In this document: positions 10,141 to 22,676 of the stretch, one piece after another | Numbering within the stretch: position 1 is the stretch's first letter | How the letters are laid out: the number at the start of each line of letters is the position of its first letter | From: Sipunculus nudus | Lineage: Eukaryota > Annelida > Sipuncula > Golfingiida > Sipunculidae | DNA: 64,000 bases | NCBI GenBank assembly: GCA_026874595.1 | Contig: CM049316.1 | Span: 73,685,176 to 73,749,175 of the forward strand | Reading direction: 5' to 3' | Translations under genes and position numbers: made by a program | Notes under the pieces: generated by a model | Databases searched by the model: none | What the model saw: only the letters and a program-made list of their open reading frames with translations | What the model was told of the DNA's origin: nothing

Positions 10141-10712
10141 ATGCTGCAAGAAGGTGAAGGTGAAGGTCACCATTTTTCTGACTTCTTTTTTCTGACCTTG
10201 AAGATATACTCAAGGTCACCAGCTTTCAAACTCCTTTGAGAATTTTGTAAGAACAATCGATGTACCAAATGTAAGGACAAAATGTGAAATACTTACAAAG
10301 TTTAGGGCTTTACAATAATTTTCCATTTCAGCAGATCTGACCTTGAAGAATTAGATTACAGTTAAGGTGACCAGGTTTCAAATTTTCTGAGATTTCAGTA
10401 GGAACCATTAGTGTGTCAAATTTTGCAGAAAATATGCAGCCCATCAAAAGTGATTGTGTTTACAAGATATCCTACAAAAATTTAACATTACAGCAGATTT
10501 GACCTTGAAGATGAAGGTCAATTAAGGTCATCTGGTTTCAAACTTTTCCAAGATTTTTATGCGAACCATCAGTGTTTTAAATTTTGAAGGAAAATATGCA
10601 GCCCCATCAAAGTTATCAAGTTCACAAGTTATCCTACAGATGACAAAAGTTCTGATGACGACAAATGAGGATGGCACTGAAAACAACAAGTCTCCCCTGG
10701 AGGGGGATAGAC
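10140..10712 (+). repeat. Satellite-cored element fragment with terminal hairpin
   Basis: Three tandem blocks share CAGATNTGACCTTGAAG (near 10188, 10331 and 10492; spacing about 143-161 bp), each followed by AAGGTCA/AAGGTGA and GGTTTCAAA. The right end carries an imperfect hairpin, GTCTCCCC..GGGGGATAGAC (10690-10712). The layout (about 160-bp core repeats, then a 3' hairpin) resembles the other satellite-cored elements here. No matching 5' end was found. Confidence 0.6.
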
Positions 10713-10879
10713 ATTATTAGGTGCAAGTGGTGACACTGGTGACTATAGGGTTGTCTGACCAGTTGGTCAGTCCCCTTTGCACAGATGAAACCTTGGCCAA
10801 ACAAGTATTGTGAATCTGAAACACAATGGCTTTAAATTGATGTGCAGCACAAGTAATCTGGGGAACTTAATGCTGACTG

Positions 10880-11520
10880 ATATAAAGTAATCTAATTGAG
10901 GGCTGGTTTACAGGACAGATTTACGAGCATGTTCGGCACTCATAAAGTAGCGATTCAGTCATTCCGGCAGATAAGCCATAAACATCCCTGCATAAATATC
11001 CAGTATTACTTATCACTGTTTAATCAATAATTCTAATCACCCATGTGGTTTCTTCTAAATCAATAGAAATACTTGATTATTCATTCAGCAGGGGGTGATA
11101 ATCTCCCTGTGATGTCTAAGGTAATCCAAGGTTTAGAGCCTTCACCATGATGAGAAATGATGATTTCATTTCTTTAGAATTCCACAGAGCTTCCTCGAAT
11201 GAAAAAATCAATGTCACAGTCTTGCTTGTAATATCTGAGATCATTTGTGTTGTAAATTGCAAGTAACAGCTGACTGCACATCCGAGCCATTCCCATTAAC
11301 CTGCCATAAATATAAGATCATGTGAACCGTAAAAGACACCGATCATAACCTCCTCCCTGGCCTCTGATCAATAGCATTTATAGCACGGCCTATCAGAGAG
11401 GATTAGTGGCTCATCCTGGTCGACTCTTAAGTACCACCTTGAGACTCAGTGAAATGTCCTTCTGATAGGCTGGTTCCTTATTCTGGCTGCCCCTGAATAC
11501 ATCATCTTCCTTATCACACG
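10880..11520. promoter_or_regulatory. Candidate intronic cis-regulatory block
   Basis: Single-copy-looking and less AT-rich than its surroundings. It has many short strings resembling transcription-factor sites: GATAAG/CTTATC, ATCAATAA, CCATAAA, GGTAATCC, CAGCTG and GCCATTCCCATTAA. Such strings occur by chance, so this is inference from composition and density only. It lies in intron 2, between the 10.1-kb satellite fragment and the 12.5-kb element. Confidence 0.3.
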
Positions 11521-12490
11521 ACAGTCAGAGTGGAGAAAAAAACTTGTTAGAAGCATTTCATAATCATGACAACTTAAAGTTCAAATGTTTTCAGTTCATT
11601 TATTAAATCAAATTTTACTTGAAAAGGTGAATGAAACTGGAACCCCTACATATTATTTTCATATATATTTACACATTGATGCTATAATAGCATTTTTTTT
11701 ATGTATAAATGGTCTTTGAGCAATTTATGCAGTACTGGTTTATAGCCATTAGGAATTAGTTGTTGTCAACTTATCATTAAAGTCTGATGTATTTATGTTT
11801 CTGTGTAATGTGAAGTCCTTTTTTTATTTCTGACAGCCCTACTTGTAAGTTATATATAGGGAAATTACAAAAGAAAGCAAGCCGTAATGGATTAAATACC
11901 AGGCCCTGGAAAAGGTTTTTTTCTGTCTTCAATACAAAATTGATCCAAAAATGCAACTGATTAACTTCCTGACAGAATTTGTAATTAAACAAGTGTATGC
12001 ATGTTGTTATAAACAGGTGAGCACCAGTAGATATAACATATGAGAATGTGGACATTCTAGTGTCTTGTATACCTTTGTCTATTTTTCTATAGGTGCCCAA
12101 TCACCTACCTTTAGAAAAAGAATTTATGTGATTTCTGGCTTCCTCTGTGTATATATAAATGCTCTAAAGGTAGTTCTGGTTGTGATAATTTCTTATAAAG
12201 CTTTTGTGAAGGATGTGTGAACTTGTTTATCAACTTCATATTTGTAAACACAGCAATATTGACAAACAGGAAAAACATGTAACCTAAGGTGGTAAATTGC
12301 AAATGTGCCAATAGAAAGGTCACTTGTTGCAAAACACCATTTGCAAAGCTCTGGCTTATCTGACTTGCTGCCGGATGCCTTTGTTGAATTTGTTTTGATT
12401 TTTTTGGCAGGCACCCACATATTATAAACATGTTAATATAAACAAAATAAGCAGCCTGTGTGCGATTCTATCCATGTTTTTTGGCCTATT
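11521..12490. other. Intron 2 sequence without recognised features
   Basis: AT-rich. The open frames here lack any recognisable protein family and are not supported by splice sites. Confidence 0.5.
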
Positions 12491-12492
12491 TT

Positions 12493-14405
12493 TAAACAAG
12501 GGACCTATGGGTCACTGTGCTCAGCTGACGTTAACCTTGAAGGTAAAAATCTAAAATAATATAAAATGGAGATAAAGTGTTAGAGGAAGAGGTAATAAAG
12601 GCCATGGTTGGTTTATATGATTGGTTTGTATTGATGAGCAAGAAATTGTTGCAAATAATATTTTGTTACCTGACCATGTGTTTCCTAAAGTTGAAACTGA
12701 AGCATGTGAGCAGTTTGTAAACAAATGATCTGTACAATTACCATGATCATTAGTTGGCTTTTCGATTAACTGTTGACATTTCAGTAGTTTACACATTTGT
12801 TCAATCGAATTCTTTTTTTTGTATAATATATATTATTAAATATGTTTTTTTATGAAATGTATACAGTTGAAATATAACTAATTAACAACATAAAAAATGG
12901 CAAACAAAGCCTGATCTCAAATTCTGCTGATGCAGGATAATAATGAACAAATGTTTGTAATAAATCCTCATTTTTTTATCACATCAATTTTTTTTTTAAT
13001 TTAAATTTATATTTCTATACATTTTCAATATAACATATATATCTGAATATAAAAGTTGATTCATAATTCTCAATTGCATCATCATAAATCTCAATCTTGT
13101 CAGATAACACCACATCATGCATACAAATGTTTATTTATTTTTTACCACAAAAATATATCTTTTAAATCTGCAAAACAATAAATATCTAAAAAAAATACTT
13201 GATTTAAATTTCACAGTTTTTAATTGTGTCTTTATTTATCCATAATGTGCTTCATATTTTATCATAATTTAAGCATACTGATGGGTTCCATTATGACTGG
13301 TAAAATCATTTAAAAGAAAAATGATTTCTTTAAAAATGCTACATTACACAACATTGCATCTTCTGGATTACACCTTGAATTACTTTTTCAAGGAAAGTTT
13401 TTGCATATCAGAGTGGAAACAGCATTACAATTAAGGAGATACAGTGAAAACAATAACAATACTGCATAACACTTGGTTGGTTGGGTTTGCGGGGGGGGGG
13501 GGGGGGGGGGGTGATTGGGGTTGTGATATGAGAATAACTGTACACCTGTCACAGCAGGGGATCTCCCCCAGTGACTGTAACAAATCAGAAACCCTGGCAT
13601 AGCTGACTTCCAGTGACCTGGAGTGGGACCCTGCATCTGTAATCTGTAATCAAAGCAAATGACTGCAATAGAGCCTCAAGAAAAAAATCAATAACTAGCT
13701 CAATTTTCAAGCTTTTACTTCCAAATTTCAGATTTAAACAAATTAAATATTTATGTTTACATGGTGTGAAAATTAAATCAATGGTACTTACAGGAAAAAA
13801 ACGTGCCATGGTCAAAGTTGGGCAAAATTTAAGGTACTGATTTTATTTTTATGCTAATTACTTAAAAAATTTACAAAATTCAGATCTAATTTTGGGTAAA
13901 CAATTGAATCTTAATTAAACATAGTTATATACTTGGGAAAATACTCTAGTTTCAAAATTTTTCATGTTAAGTGAGTAAATATTTTTCCTGATTTTTTACA
14001 AAGTCCATTATGTTTGGGCCCATAACTTAAAGAATTTATACTTAACAGACATAATTTCTGGCATGTACATAGGAACTATATAGAAGAATATTTATGGTAA
14101 ATATCAGGAAAAACAGATGAGTGGTTTTGATATTAGGCAGTCCTGAAGTGTGAAAATAGGATTTTAATAAAAAATTGAGGTTTTTCCTTAATTTTTCAAA
14201 GGAACAAAGTCGCAAAGACCCAGTTTTCAGCTTGGTAGGAGATCTTGGGGACATCTAACATTATGCTGAATTTTGGATTCCTAGGTCTTACGGTTTCAAA
14301 ACGTGCCACATCTACGGACGGACGGACGGACGGACAGACGGACGGACGACGGACAATGGACCACGACTATAGCTCAGATGACTTATAGTCAGCTGAGCTA
14401 AAAAA
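12493..14405 (+). mobile_element. Helentron-like non-autonomous element, A/B type (copy B1)
   Basis: The left end at 12493 reads AACAAGGGACCTATGGGTCA, containing a GACCTATGGGTC near-palindrome, then GCTCAGCTGAC (12519-12529). The right end is an ACGG microsatellite (about 14313-14355), then hairpin TAGCTCAGATGACT / AGTCAGCTGAGCTA (14370-14400) and AAAAAA. The 11-bp GCTCAGCTGAC at the left is the exact reverse complement of GTCAGCTGAGC at the right, i.e. subterminal inverted repeats. A family B core of about 0.7 kb occupies 13670-14290. The intervening 12.5-13.6 kb is AT-rich and unrecognised, so the pairing of these two ends is probable but not proven. Plus orientation, antisense to the gene. 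Confidence 0.7.
13491..13511 (+). repeat. Poly(G) run of 21
   Basis: 21 consecutive G, followed by TGATTGGGG. It lies inside the 12.5-14.4 kb element. It has strong G-quadruplex potential, and its length is likely variable or mis-assembled. Confidence 0.9.
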
Positions 14406-17400
14406 GCTCCAAGGGATTACCTTAAGTTTCTAAAGGTTAGATAGGTGACTGGGCCCCTTTAAGTAACAAAAGTGGGGGAAAAATTGTCTCAAGTCTTTCT
14501 GTTCAGCTGAAGTTTTAGTCAGCAGCTAAGTGTCTGCAAGTTAAAGAAGGAGGTCACTGAGCTAACAGCAACCCCATCCTTTTTACTTCTGTAACTGTTG
14601 CTTCTCATTATGCAAATCAGGTTTCAGTTGTTAAATGCTGCAAAAGCTGTTAGAGAAGGTCAGAGGGGGCTACTTTCAAGTCTCTGAGAATACACACAGC
14701 CTGCTGAATTCAATAGATTCTGAGCAGAGTGGAAGAAGTAGAGAAAAGCAGAATTTTTGGTCTCTATATAAACTTTAAGAAAGAAAGAAGCATTCACTTC
14801 TCAAGTTCAAGGTGTTCAGGGATGACCATAATAAACCTGAACTGAAGATTCTTATAAACAAATGCATAAAAATTCTTTAAAATGCTAAAAAAAACTAATG
14901 TTAAATTATTAAGAGCAAGTATCACCCTTACATGTACTGGCATTCTGGATCACACTAAACTAATTTATTTTATTATAAGTGATAAAAATAACTTGCCAGT
15001 AAACAGTAGTTTTCAGAATGTTTATTCATTAATTTTTACTATAATGCAGCACCAGTTTGAGTGAGCAGTTACAAATATAAAATACCAAATTAATTTCTGT
15101 GATAAAAGTTGAGGTTCTGCTTTTCATTCATGTAACCAAGTCAGCATATCTAAGATGAAGACATTATGGAAACAATGTTAAGATAAAGTATATTTATATT
15201 ACTCAAAGTAGTGGTTTTGACCTAGAGATGGGTTGGAAATGAGAAATTAATTGTTGATAGGAGATATTCAGTAAAATATTGCCAGGCATTAACAAAACAA
15301 AGAGAATCAGAGGACCACACGGAACCAGTGTATATATTCATCTGATAATTTTGCACTGTCCTAAAGATCTCTGAATGATCTATAAAAGTTAGATTCAGTA
15401 GACCACAGAGATACATAGGAGTGCATGAAAGAGTACTAAAACACAGGTAAAGATCCCAGATAACTCAGGAAAAATAGAAACAGTATCTTAACAAATATAA
15501 AAAAGATTACATACGTCATGTTATATGAATCTTTTATTTTATATGCCATCTAATGTGGAATAAAGTTCTTTAAAAAATGTTTGTTCTAAATGATTGATTT
15601 TTGTACCTTTTAGATGTGAATAAAACATTCACAATTATATCAACAACCTGTTCTACATTTTCTATGGGTTAGTTTGGATAATAATTGAATCAAAATTTTC
15701 AGTTTTCAAAAGAAAAGACAGATTAAAACTGAGCTTTGCTCAACAGGCAAATCTGTCTTTTCTTTTAGATCTTTTCTTTGAAGATGGTTAAATAACATGT
15801 ACATATATATGTGTTAATTAGTGTACATATATATCTTCTATGATATATTTATTAAATTACAAGTTAAAATTTAGGTGAATAAAGTGATGTTATTTTAAGT
15901 TCTTATTCATTCACTTCTGCAAATTAAATCCTTGTGGTATCTTTATCTTGCATGCCTGAAGGTTTCAGAGAGACAAAGTCTTCATTCATATCATTTGAAA
16001 ATCTCACATTTTGACATTTTTTTAATTGTTTCAAAGGATGCTTATTATGTCACCTTTGATTGGCTATAAGTAATATGTAAATTAGCCCAGCTACCTTACC
16101 ATGAGTGATGTATTTCCTTGTAAAAATACCCAGGAAGGTGTTTCTGAGCTACAGGAAATTTACCGACGTATGTATGCAGTGACTGGTAATAGGTACAGTA
16201 GCTCAAGATAAACTGGAAAAAAAAAATTAACTTGCAAAATACTGAGACTAATATTGCACAGAGATGTTTTGTTCCTGTAACTGGTCATTGCTGATTACAT
16301 CTAAGAGGTCCATCTTTGTAAAATGATTGGTTTAAAAAACACAGTGTCTTTTTGTGCACCTTCTTGTCTGTCTGAGCATTATTATGACCAATATTGTGTA
16401 CAGAGTATGGGGATAATCAATAAGTCATTGTTTATTCTCAGGTGTTCAAAGCTAAATTTATTATGTTTAATAATACATGTACTAAAATGGTTAAGTCTCC
16501 TACCATGTAAATATATAACATGTCAGTTAAATAACAGCCCTGTCCCACACATGGATATTCATTATGAATATATAAATGACCAGTTAATATACATGAAATA
16601 AATGTTTATCTAGACAACACCATGTAATACATTGTGCCAAAGTAAGCAATTTCCGAACTCCTCTTATAAAGCTTTACTCTCCTCCTCAAGCTTAACCAAC
16701 TGACCTGGTACTCAAAATTTCTATTTATAACAAACCTCTTTCAGCTGCATAAACTATTATGGGAAAATGTAGCTAACAGTCATGAACTGGTTGCTACTAA
16801 TGTTTGGCTGATAGAATTACCTGGAAACTTTGCTTACTGAGCAACCTTGACCTATAAAAACCAACTTTTCCAATCTATCTGTGAAAATTGGATGTGACAA
16901 CTATTCAAGAAATGTTATTCATCCTGCCTGTCTTAACATCGTCCTGCTTAGAGAACAGCAACAGGAGCCTCAGCAGTGCTGTTAGTGAAAGCATGACAAG
17001 TTTAAAGAAGCATAAAACCAGCATCTGTGATTTCCAAAGGAAGTGCCCATCACAGTCTGAGAACAAATGACACAGCATGCTCAACAGCCAGAAAGCCCAT
17101 AGTTCTGTCCATGCAGCAAGAAGAAAGAGACCTGATAGCTGCTGCAGCATGTATACTGGGCCTCTCTTGCTGACAGACTGGATGGATCAACGTCCAAGGC
17201 TGATACTAACTTCAGCCTGAAGATTCTTATCTACTATATATGAAAATTCCTTAATTCAGGCAAAAACCTGTACTCTATCACATACATTTATTTTATACAG
17301 CTATGTGCATTTAAATTTTGAGAAAAATTAGAGAATATAAATCTCCATCAATACTGGTATTTTTATCCACATTACGCTGTATATTAACACACTCCTTGCC

Positions 17401-18639
17401 CAAAGAACAATCATTTTAATTGTACCAAACTCATCTAACAGATGTCACAAAAGTAATTCCAGAATAGTAAAAAAGAACATTGATCGTCCAGCCATACCTG
17501 GCACACAGACTAGACCAACTCTAACACTTATAAATTTGTACACCATGCTGTAACTATGGCCTATCTCTTAATAAAAATTTATAAAATCCACCCATGACTT
17601 TTTTTATTCCTGAAACATAAACAGAAACAAACAGAAGGACACAGAACAAAGAACCTCCACTGTAAACTGGCTATTTATCAGAATAGAACTATGTGCAGAC
17701 AGATGGACTTGGACATTTTGAACACATTCATACACATAAAACACATGAAACTGCAATAATGAATGCGACTCATACAAAAACACCATTTACACATGGTGGA
17801 CATTATATTAACATGCCATATTGTATGTACATTTATCTAACGATTATGAGTAGGTATCAGAGAAAAAGAATATTGGACAATTTGTTAAAACAATGAGCTT
17901 CACCTCAAGACAGACACCTCACACGAAGCCAGTGACAGAATACAAAGATGACCTGGTGCCTGGCAGGTTAGGTACCAGACTTCCATAATGACTCAGAGAC
18001 CTGCGATGGAATAAGAGCACAAATACTGTAGACTCAGGAAATGGCCATGAATTACCAAATCATTGGCAGCATGGGACACTTTGAGTTGTCTGTGTCAGCT
18101 AATGGGCCTCAGTCAGGGTAAGACCAACAGGAGATTGACATGAACTTCAAAGAACTGGATATGTGGGAGGCTAAAGGTTAAAGGCCAGTCCAGGCTGAAC
18201 TGGACACGAACAGCAATGTCTTCTTATAAATAAGTTATATTGAACACCTACCTGATCCAAGGTCTTGTTTAATTTGTTATTAAACCTGGAAATTTTCATA
18301 TTCATGTAATAGATGTCTTCAAGGGGTGGTTTACCTTTTAGTAAGGTTGATCTTTACCCCAATGTGTGGTACTAGCAAAGGCTGATAATGAACTACCCAT
18401 GAAAAATGTAAAACTTAAATATGTGCAGCACTTTACAATCTGCATGTGTTCAATACAAATATCCACACAATCATAAAACATGTATTGCACTTTTATTCTT
18501 TCAACATGCATGTGAACTAGCTGTAACAACCACTCAGTGACTCTTTTTTATAAATGGGTTTGCCAGTAATCTAATTATATAATTTGCATTCTTAATCGTG
18601 ATCAGAGGCCATAAATATACGCTCAGGGCACATGCATAC
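14406..18639. other. Intron 2 sequence, mostly featureless
   Basis: AT-rich intron between the B1 element and exon 2. Apart from the inverted repeat at 15708-15766, no gene, RNA gene or repeat family was recognised. Short open frames (for example near 16.9-17.1 kb and 17.7-17.9 kb) lack family resemblance. Confidence 0.5.
15708..15766. repeat. Perfect 17-bp inverted repeat with inner stem
   Basis: AAAAGAAAAGACAGATT (15708-15724) is exactly complementary to AATCTGTCTTTTCTTTT (15750-15766). Between them GAGC-TTT-GCTC (15731-15741) forms a second small stem. A transcript would fold into a nested hairpin of about 59 nt. It could be the remnant of a foldback element; no family was recognised. Confidence 0.85.
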
Positions 18640-18842
18640 CTTTAAGTTTATAAGGTGAGTCAGCAACTGGTTTATCTTTGTATGTCACCTCAATGCTGAA
18701 ATCATCGTAGCTCTCAAACAGCTTGTAACGGATGATATACGACCCATCATGTCTGTCGAGGTTGTGTAACCATACTCTAATCCTCCCGCCCGGCCGATAC
18801 AAGCCAACTTTAAAAGCTTGATCCCCAAGGGAATCAGTGAAG
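18640..18842 (-). CDS. POGLUT2: POGLUT2/3-like exon 2: filamin-type domain
   Basis: The internal exon is 203 bp: one base, 67 codons, one base. Upstream is a pyrimidine tract ending TTTTCAG (acceptor AG at 18844-18843). The donor is GTATGC from 18639. It encodes residues 77-145 of the conceptual protein. The stretch with LDRHDGSYIIRYKLFESYDD matches the filamin/ABP280-repeat signature of KDEL-motif glucosyltransferases, and the exon ends ADSPYKLKG, where family members read close to SPYxLKG. Splicing to exon 1 gives a continuous NNFTDS junction and to exon 3 gives KGPVYHEG, both as expected for the family. No stop codon or frameshift is seen. The filamin-type domain is thought to contribute to folding or substrate recognition rather than catalysis. 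Confidence 0.93.
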
Positions 18843-21800
18843 CTGAAAAGAAAAAGACAACTCACATCACTTACATGGTTACAAGCAGCATAAAAATAAC
18901 TGGTCATACTGACAATCAGAGATAATACATTAGATTAGTGTTTCCTCTTTTTCCATCCTATTTTGTCTTCATATGGATGAACATAAAAACAAGCAAATAG
19001 GGCATACATAACAAAACTTAAAGCAAAATGAGAGCCTGTTTAGCCAAAAAATTATGAAGAATTTCTGTCACTTGTTCTCCTTCAATGCCTTATGGTGATG
19101 TGAGCAAATAAAACATTTGTAAAGAAAAGGGCAAATGTCTTTTCTTGTGAGATGAGATCTTTACAAATTTAAAGACTAAAACTGTTAGCAAACAGTGAAA
19201 AGAATCAATACACATACTGTTTTCCTCATCACTTTACATAATGTCATGTCTCAGCCTGTCCCTTTGTCCCATCACAGGAAAGTTACAGTGCTAACATGAA
19301 GGCATGATCTTGATAAAAATGTCCAAAATATGTATGACATTGCAGAATGGATCCTGCTTTCCTGGTAGGTGATTTTAGAATAGAGTTTTACCCTGTTAAC
19401 CTAAATAAATGACGACAAAATGATCTTCAGGAAAACATTTAGAACACTTGTGTAAATCTAGCATTTAGAATTTTAGAAACAGCAAAAAATATTTTCATAT
19501 CAGTGGCTCTATCATCAGTGAATGATTCATACTGGAAACTTAACTTCCAAAGGTGGATGGTAAAAGACTTGTTTTGTTTCATACATTTGCCTTACAAGCA
19601 ACACAAAGATCCCTAATCTGACAGATACAGCTTTTTTATATGCAATTAAATTATTGGAGTCTGTTATTTAGTCATATAAAGGCATAGTCAAATCTGTGCA
19701 ACTGGGAGATAAAAGCATGTTAGAAAATTATGAACAAGACTTCCACCGCATAAAGTATGTATCACATTTATAATTCTGAATTATTTTTTTTTTCATAGTG
19801 CAATGCAATTCATTCTGTCATATTCAGAGGAGATCACAAACACCTTGCTTCTGAAATAGAAACATCACTCCACAGGGAGTAACAAAATTGGCCAGATTGA
19901 CAGCTGCCTGGCCAGGCAGAACTTCCAGAAAACTTGTCCTTGATATAACTGTGGCCAGATGAATGTAATAATTTAATCAGAGACAGGGGGTGAATGACCT
20001 CCAAACCCTTATGTAAGGATTTTATATTAAAGCTGATAAAGGGTAATCAAAATTAATGTTTTAACATAAAATGTTTCCACTGCTGCATAAGTTAAAGTGA
20101 AGAACTGTGTGACTAAACTCCTTCAGTTCTTAACTAGAAAAGCCCAATAAATATGTGGGTCAATCCTGTGTGCTCCTAGAAATTTAGATCACAACTGCAA
20201 GTATAAGATATATTTAAAAGCAGGTATTCAAAATATTATGGCATACTTACGATACAGCATTACAAATCTAATAATAATGCAGAGCTATGAACTTCAGATA
20301 TAAAACACAAAAGGGTCCATATGAATTTGAGGCTGCAAACTCTACATCTGGTCAGTGTATAAAACAAAGTATAAATATGATAAATGTGTATATGTTTGTA
20401 GTAAACCTAATTTCCATGAAACTAAATACTTCTTTACTCATTCAGAATGAACAAAACAGACTGACTGTACACAGTATACTTGTAAATGCTGAATGTATTG
20501 GTGTATATTCACAAATTAACAAGTTAAGATTAGGTCATGTGAAATGACACAAAGGTATAATTACTTTACAAACCTGTAGAATAATTTCTCATCCCTTGAA
20601 GTACTACACTTTTTATGAACCAGCCAATGACGAAAGTTAAATTTGATACTTGGCAAGTGCCCCTTGGATAGCTTCCTGATGTTTTTTTTTTCAGGAGCTG
20701 TATTTCTATTGCTTGTCAGATTTACAGTAAGAATCATGGTGCCTTTGCTGACACAGAGGCTTATACAGAATATATCAGAAGAGATAAGGAACCATTATCA
20801 GGGGGGCGGAGTCAACAAGAAGACCAGGATCCAACCACAATCTGTACGGTGAGTCTTCTGACCAAGCAACTCAACGTCTGTATCAGAATACTGATGTGAC
20901 TGTATTGATGCCCGGCAGACCCATTCCCTAGACTAGCATGACCAGGTAATGATGATTCACATACTTAATGATCTATCAGTTTTCCAGAGGGCCCACAGTC
21001 TCAGTGACCTTGTCCACAGGTTCCAACCTCATACTGAAAGTCAGCTGAGGTGACAGTACATCACAACCGCTGACTTAACCATAAGACCACCCGGTGTCAC
21101 CAACCTGACCCATCTGTGTGGGTTTCCAATGATATATCATATCTACACTGACACAGATAAAATAAACCCCTTAGCTTTCCACATATATCACGAGATCAAA
21201 ATACTGCCTGGGAAAATTGAGTTTAAGATGAAAGAAAAAAAAAATGACATCTGCCAAATGAATAACTCAAGAGATTATTTTCACAGAATGTCAAGATATT
21301 TAAAAATTATTTTAAGGGAAATCAAATGGGCTTTTATTGAGGAATCCTGTGAATGTGAACACAAGCAAATGTGTTTTTGAGCTTATTTTCTTATCTGTAA
21401 TGACTATGGTTTAATCATTGAAATGTTACTGGAAATGACTAATAAAACCAAAAATCTGAAAATCAAATTTCAATTTTTCAGTGTTCAAATATATCAGCCA
21501 GCCACATAAAGAATTGTTTCCTATGGTTAGGGGTCACTGGAGAAAGAAAGTGAATGTCAATTCTAAAATCTTACTGAGAGCAGGAACCTTAATTTGTCAT
21601 GAAATGTAATGCAGCATTTGTACAGGAAATAGCTGACCTGGGAAATTGTTGATGGTCTAGGTTAAATCTATCTTCTGAGGGCAGTTTTTCACATCCCAAG
21701 ATGTGATGAGTAAATGGCCCCCAGGATCAACCTCCAAATTAAGTTCATCTGTATGAACGTTGGTTACAACAGACCAGAAATATTGCGTTTTTCCTCTTGT

Positions 21801-22609
21801 CTTAAGTGGCAATTACACCACTTTGACATCTGATCCTTAAGTAAATCAATTTTATATTCATATATCATACTCTCTTCTCTGATTTTCATTAAATCAGGAA
21901 TCAGGCTGAACAATCTTGGCCTTGATGAATTGTAACTGAGAGTTTTTGGTCCACAGCCTCAATCACAGCACCAGAGTTGATTGTGTTTGATTGTTGACTA
22001 ATACAAGTACACTAATGATCAAGAGGGTATTATATATATAGAAATCTCTGTAGTGACTACCAGTATATACTTATGTCCAATTATAGCCAAGATGTAGTTT
22101 ATTATAGAAGTGCTGTGTTTTTTTACCTTTTAAATATCTCAATTAAAATATATCATTAGTTAGTTACTATTTCTAGTAATGAATGCATCTTTTGCCATTT
22201 ACAAACAATGGATATATATTGATCTTATTTCTGAGCAAAGCTGTGGTCCTGATATTACCCAGTGCTGAAACAGATTTGTAGAGAACAATCATACTGTAGA
22301 AAACAACAATTAAATCCGGGTCAAACTTAAAAGAGCACACAGTTTACATGGACAAAACAACTCAATTCTAATGATTTGCTCCTCCTCACTTTTGCTGGAG
22401 CAAGTTTACATATTGGGCTCTGAGGTCAGGGTCAAATAGATTACCACCAATCAAGTTTTACTGACAGGTGTGATGGAGATTGGGAGTCAGACATAAAACC
22501 ATATATGTAATATATCAGAGCTTGGTATAATTCAGGTAATCAGAATTTTTTTTAAGGACAGGCCCATGCCCTGTTTTTTAAAGATAGCTCTATCAGTCTA
22601 TGGCATGTT

Positions 22610-22614
<5 letters not shown>

Positions 22615-22674
<60 letters not shown>
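22615..22674. repeat. (AT)n microsatellite
   Basis: Uninterrupted AT dinucleotide repeat of about 58 bp, self-complementary and likely length-variable. Confidence 0.95.

Positions 22675-22676
<2 letters not shown>

Noticed and set aside
16888-17150. Opposed frames at 16.9-17.15 kb as a possible exon
   Set aside because: No consensus splice sites bordering a conserved frame and no recognisable family.
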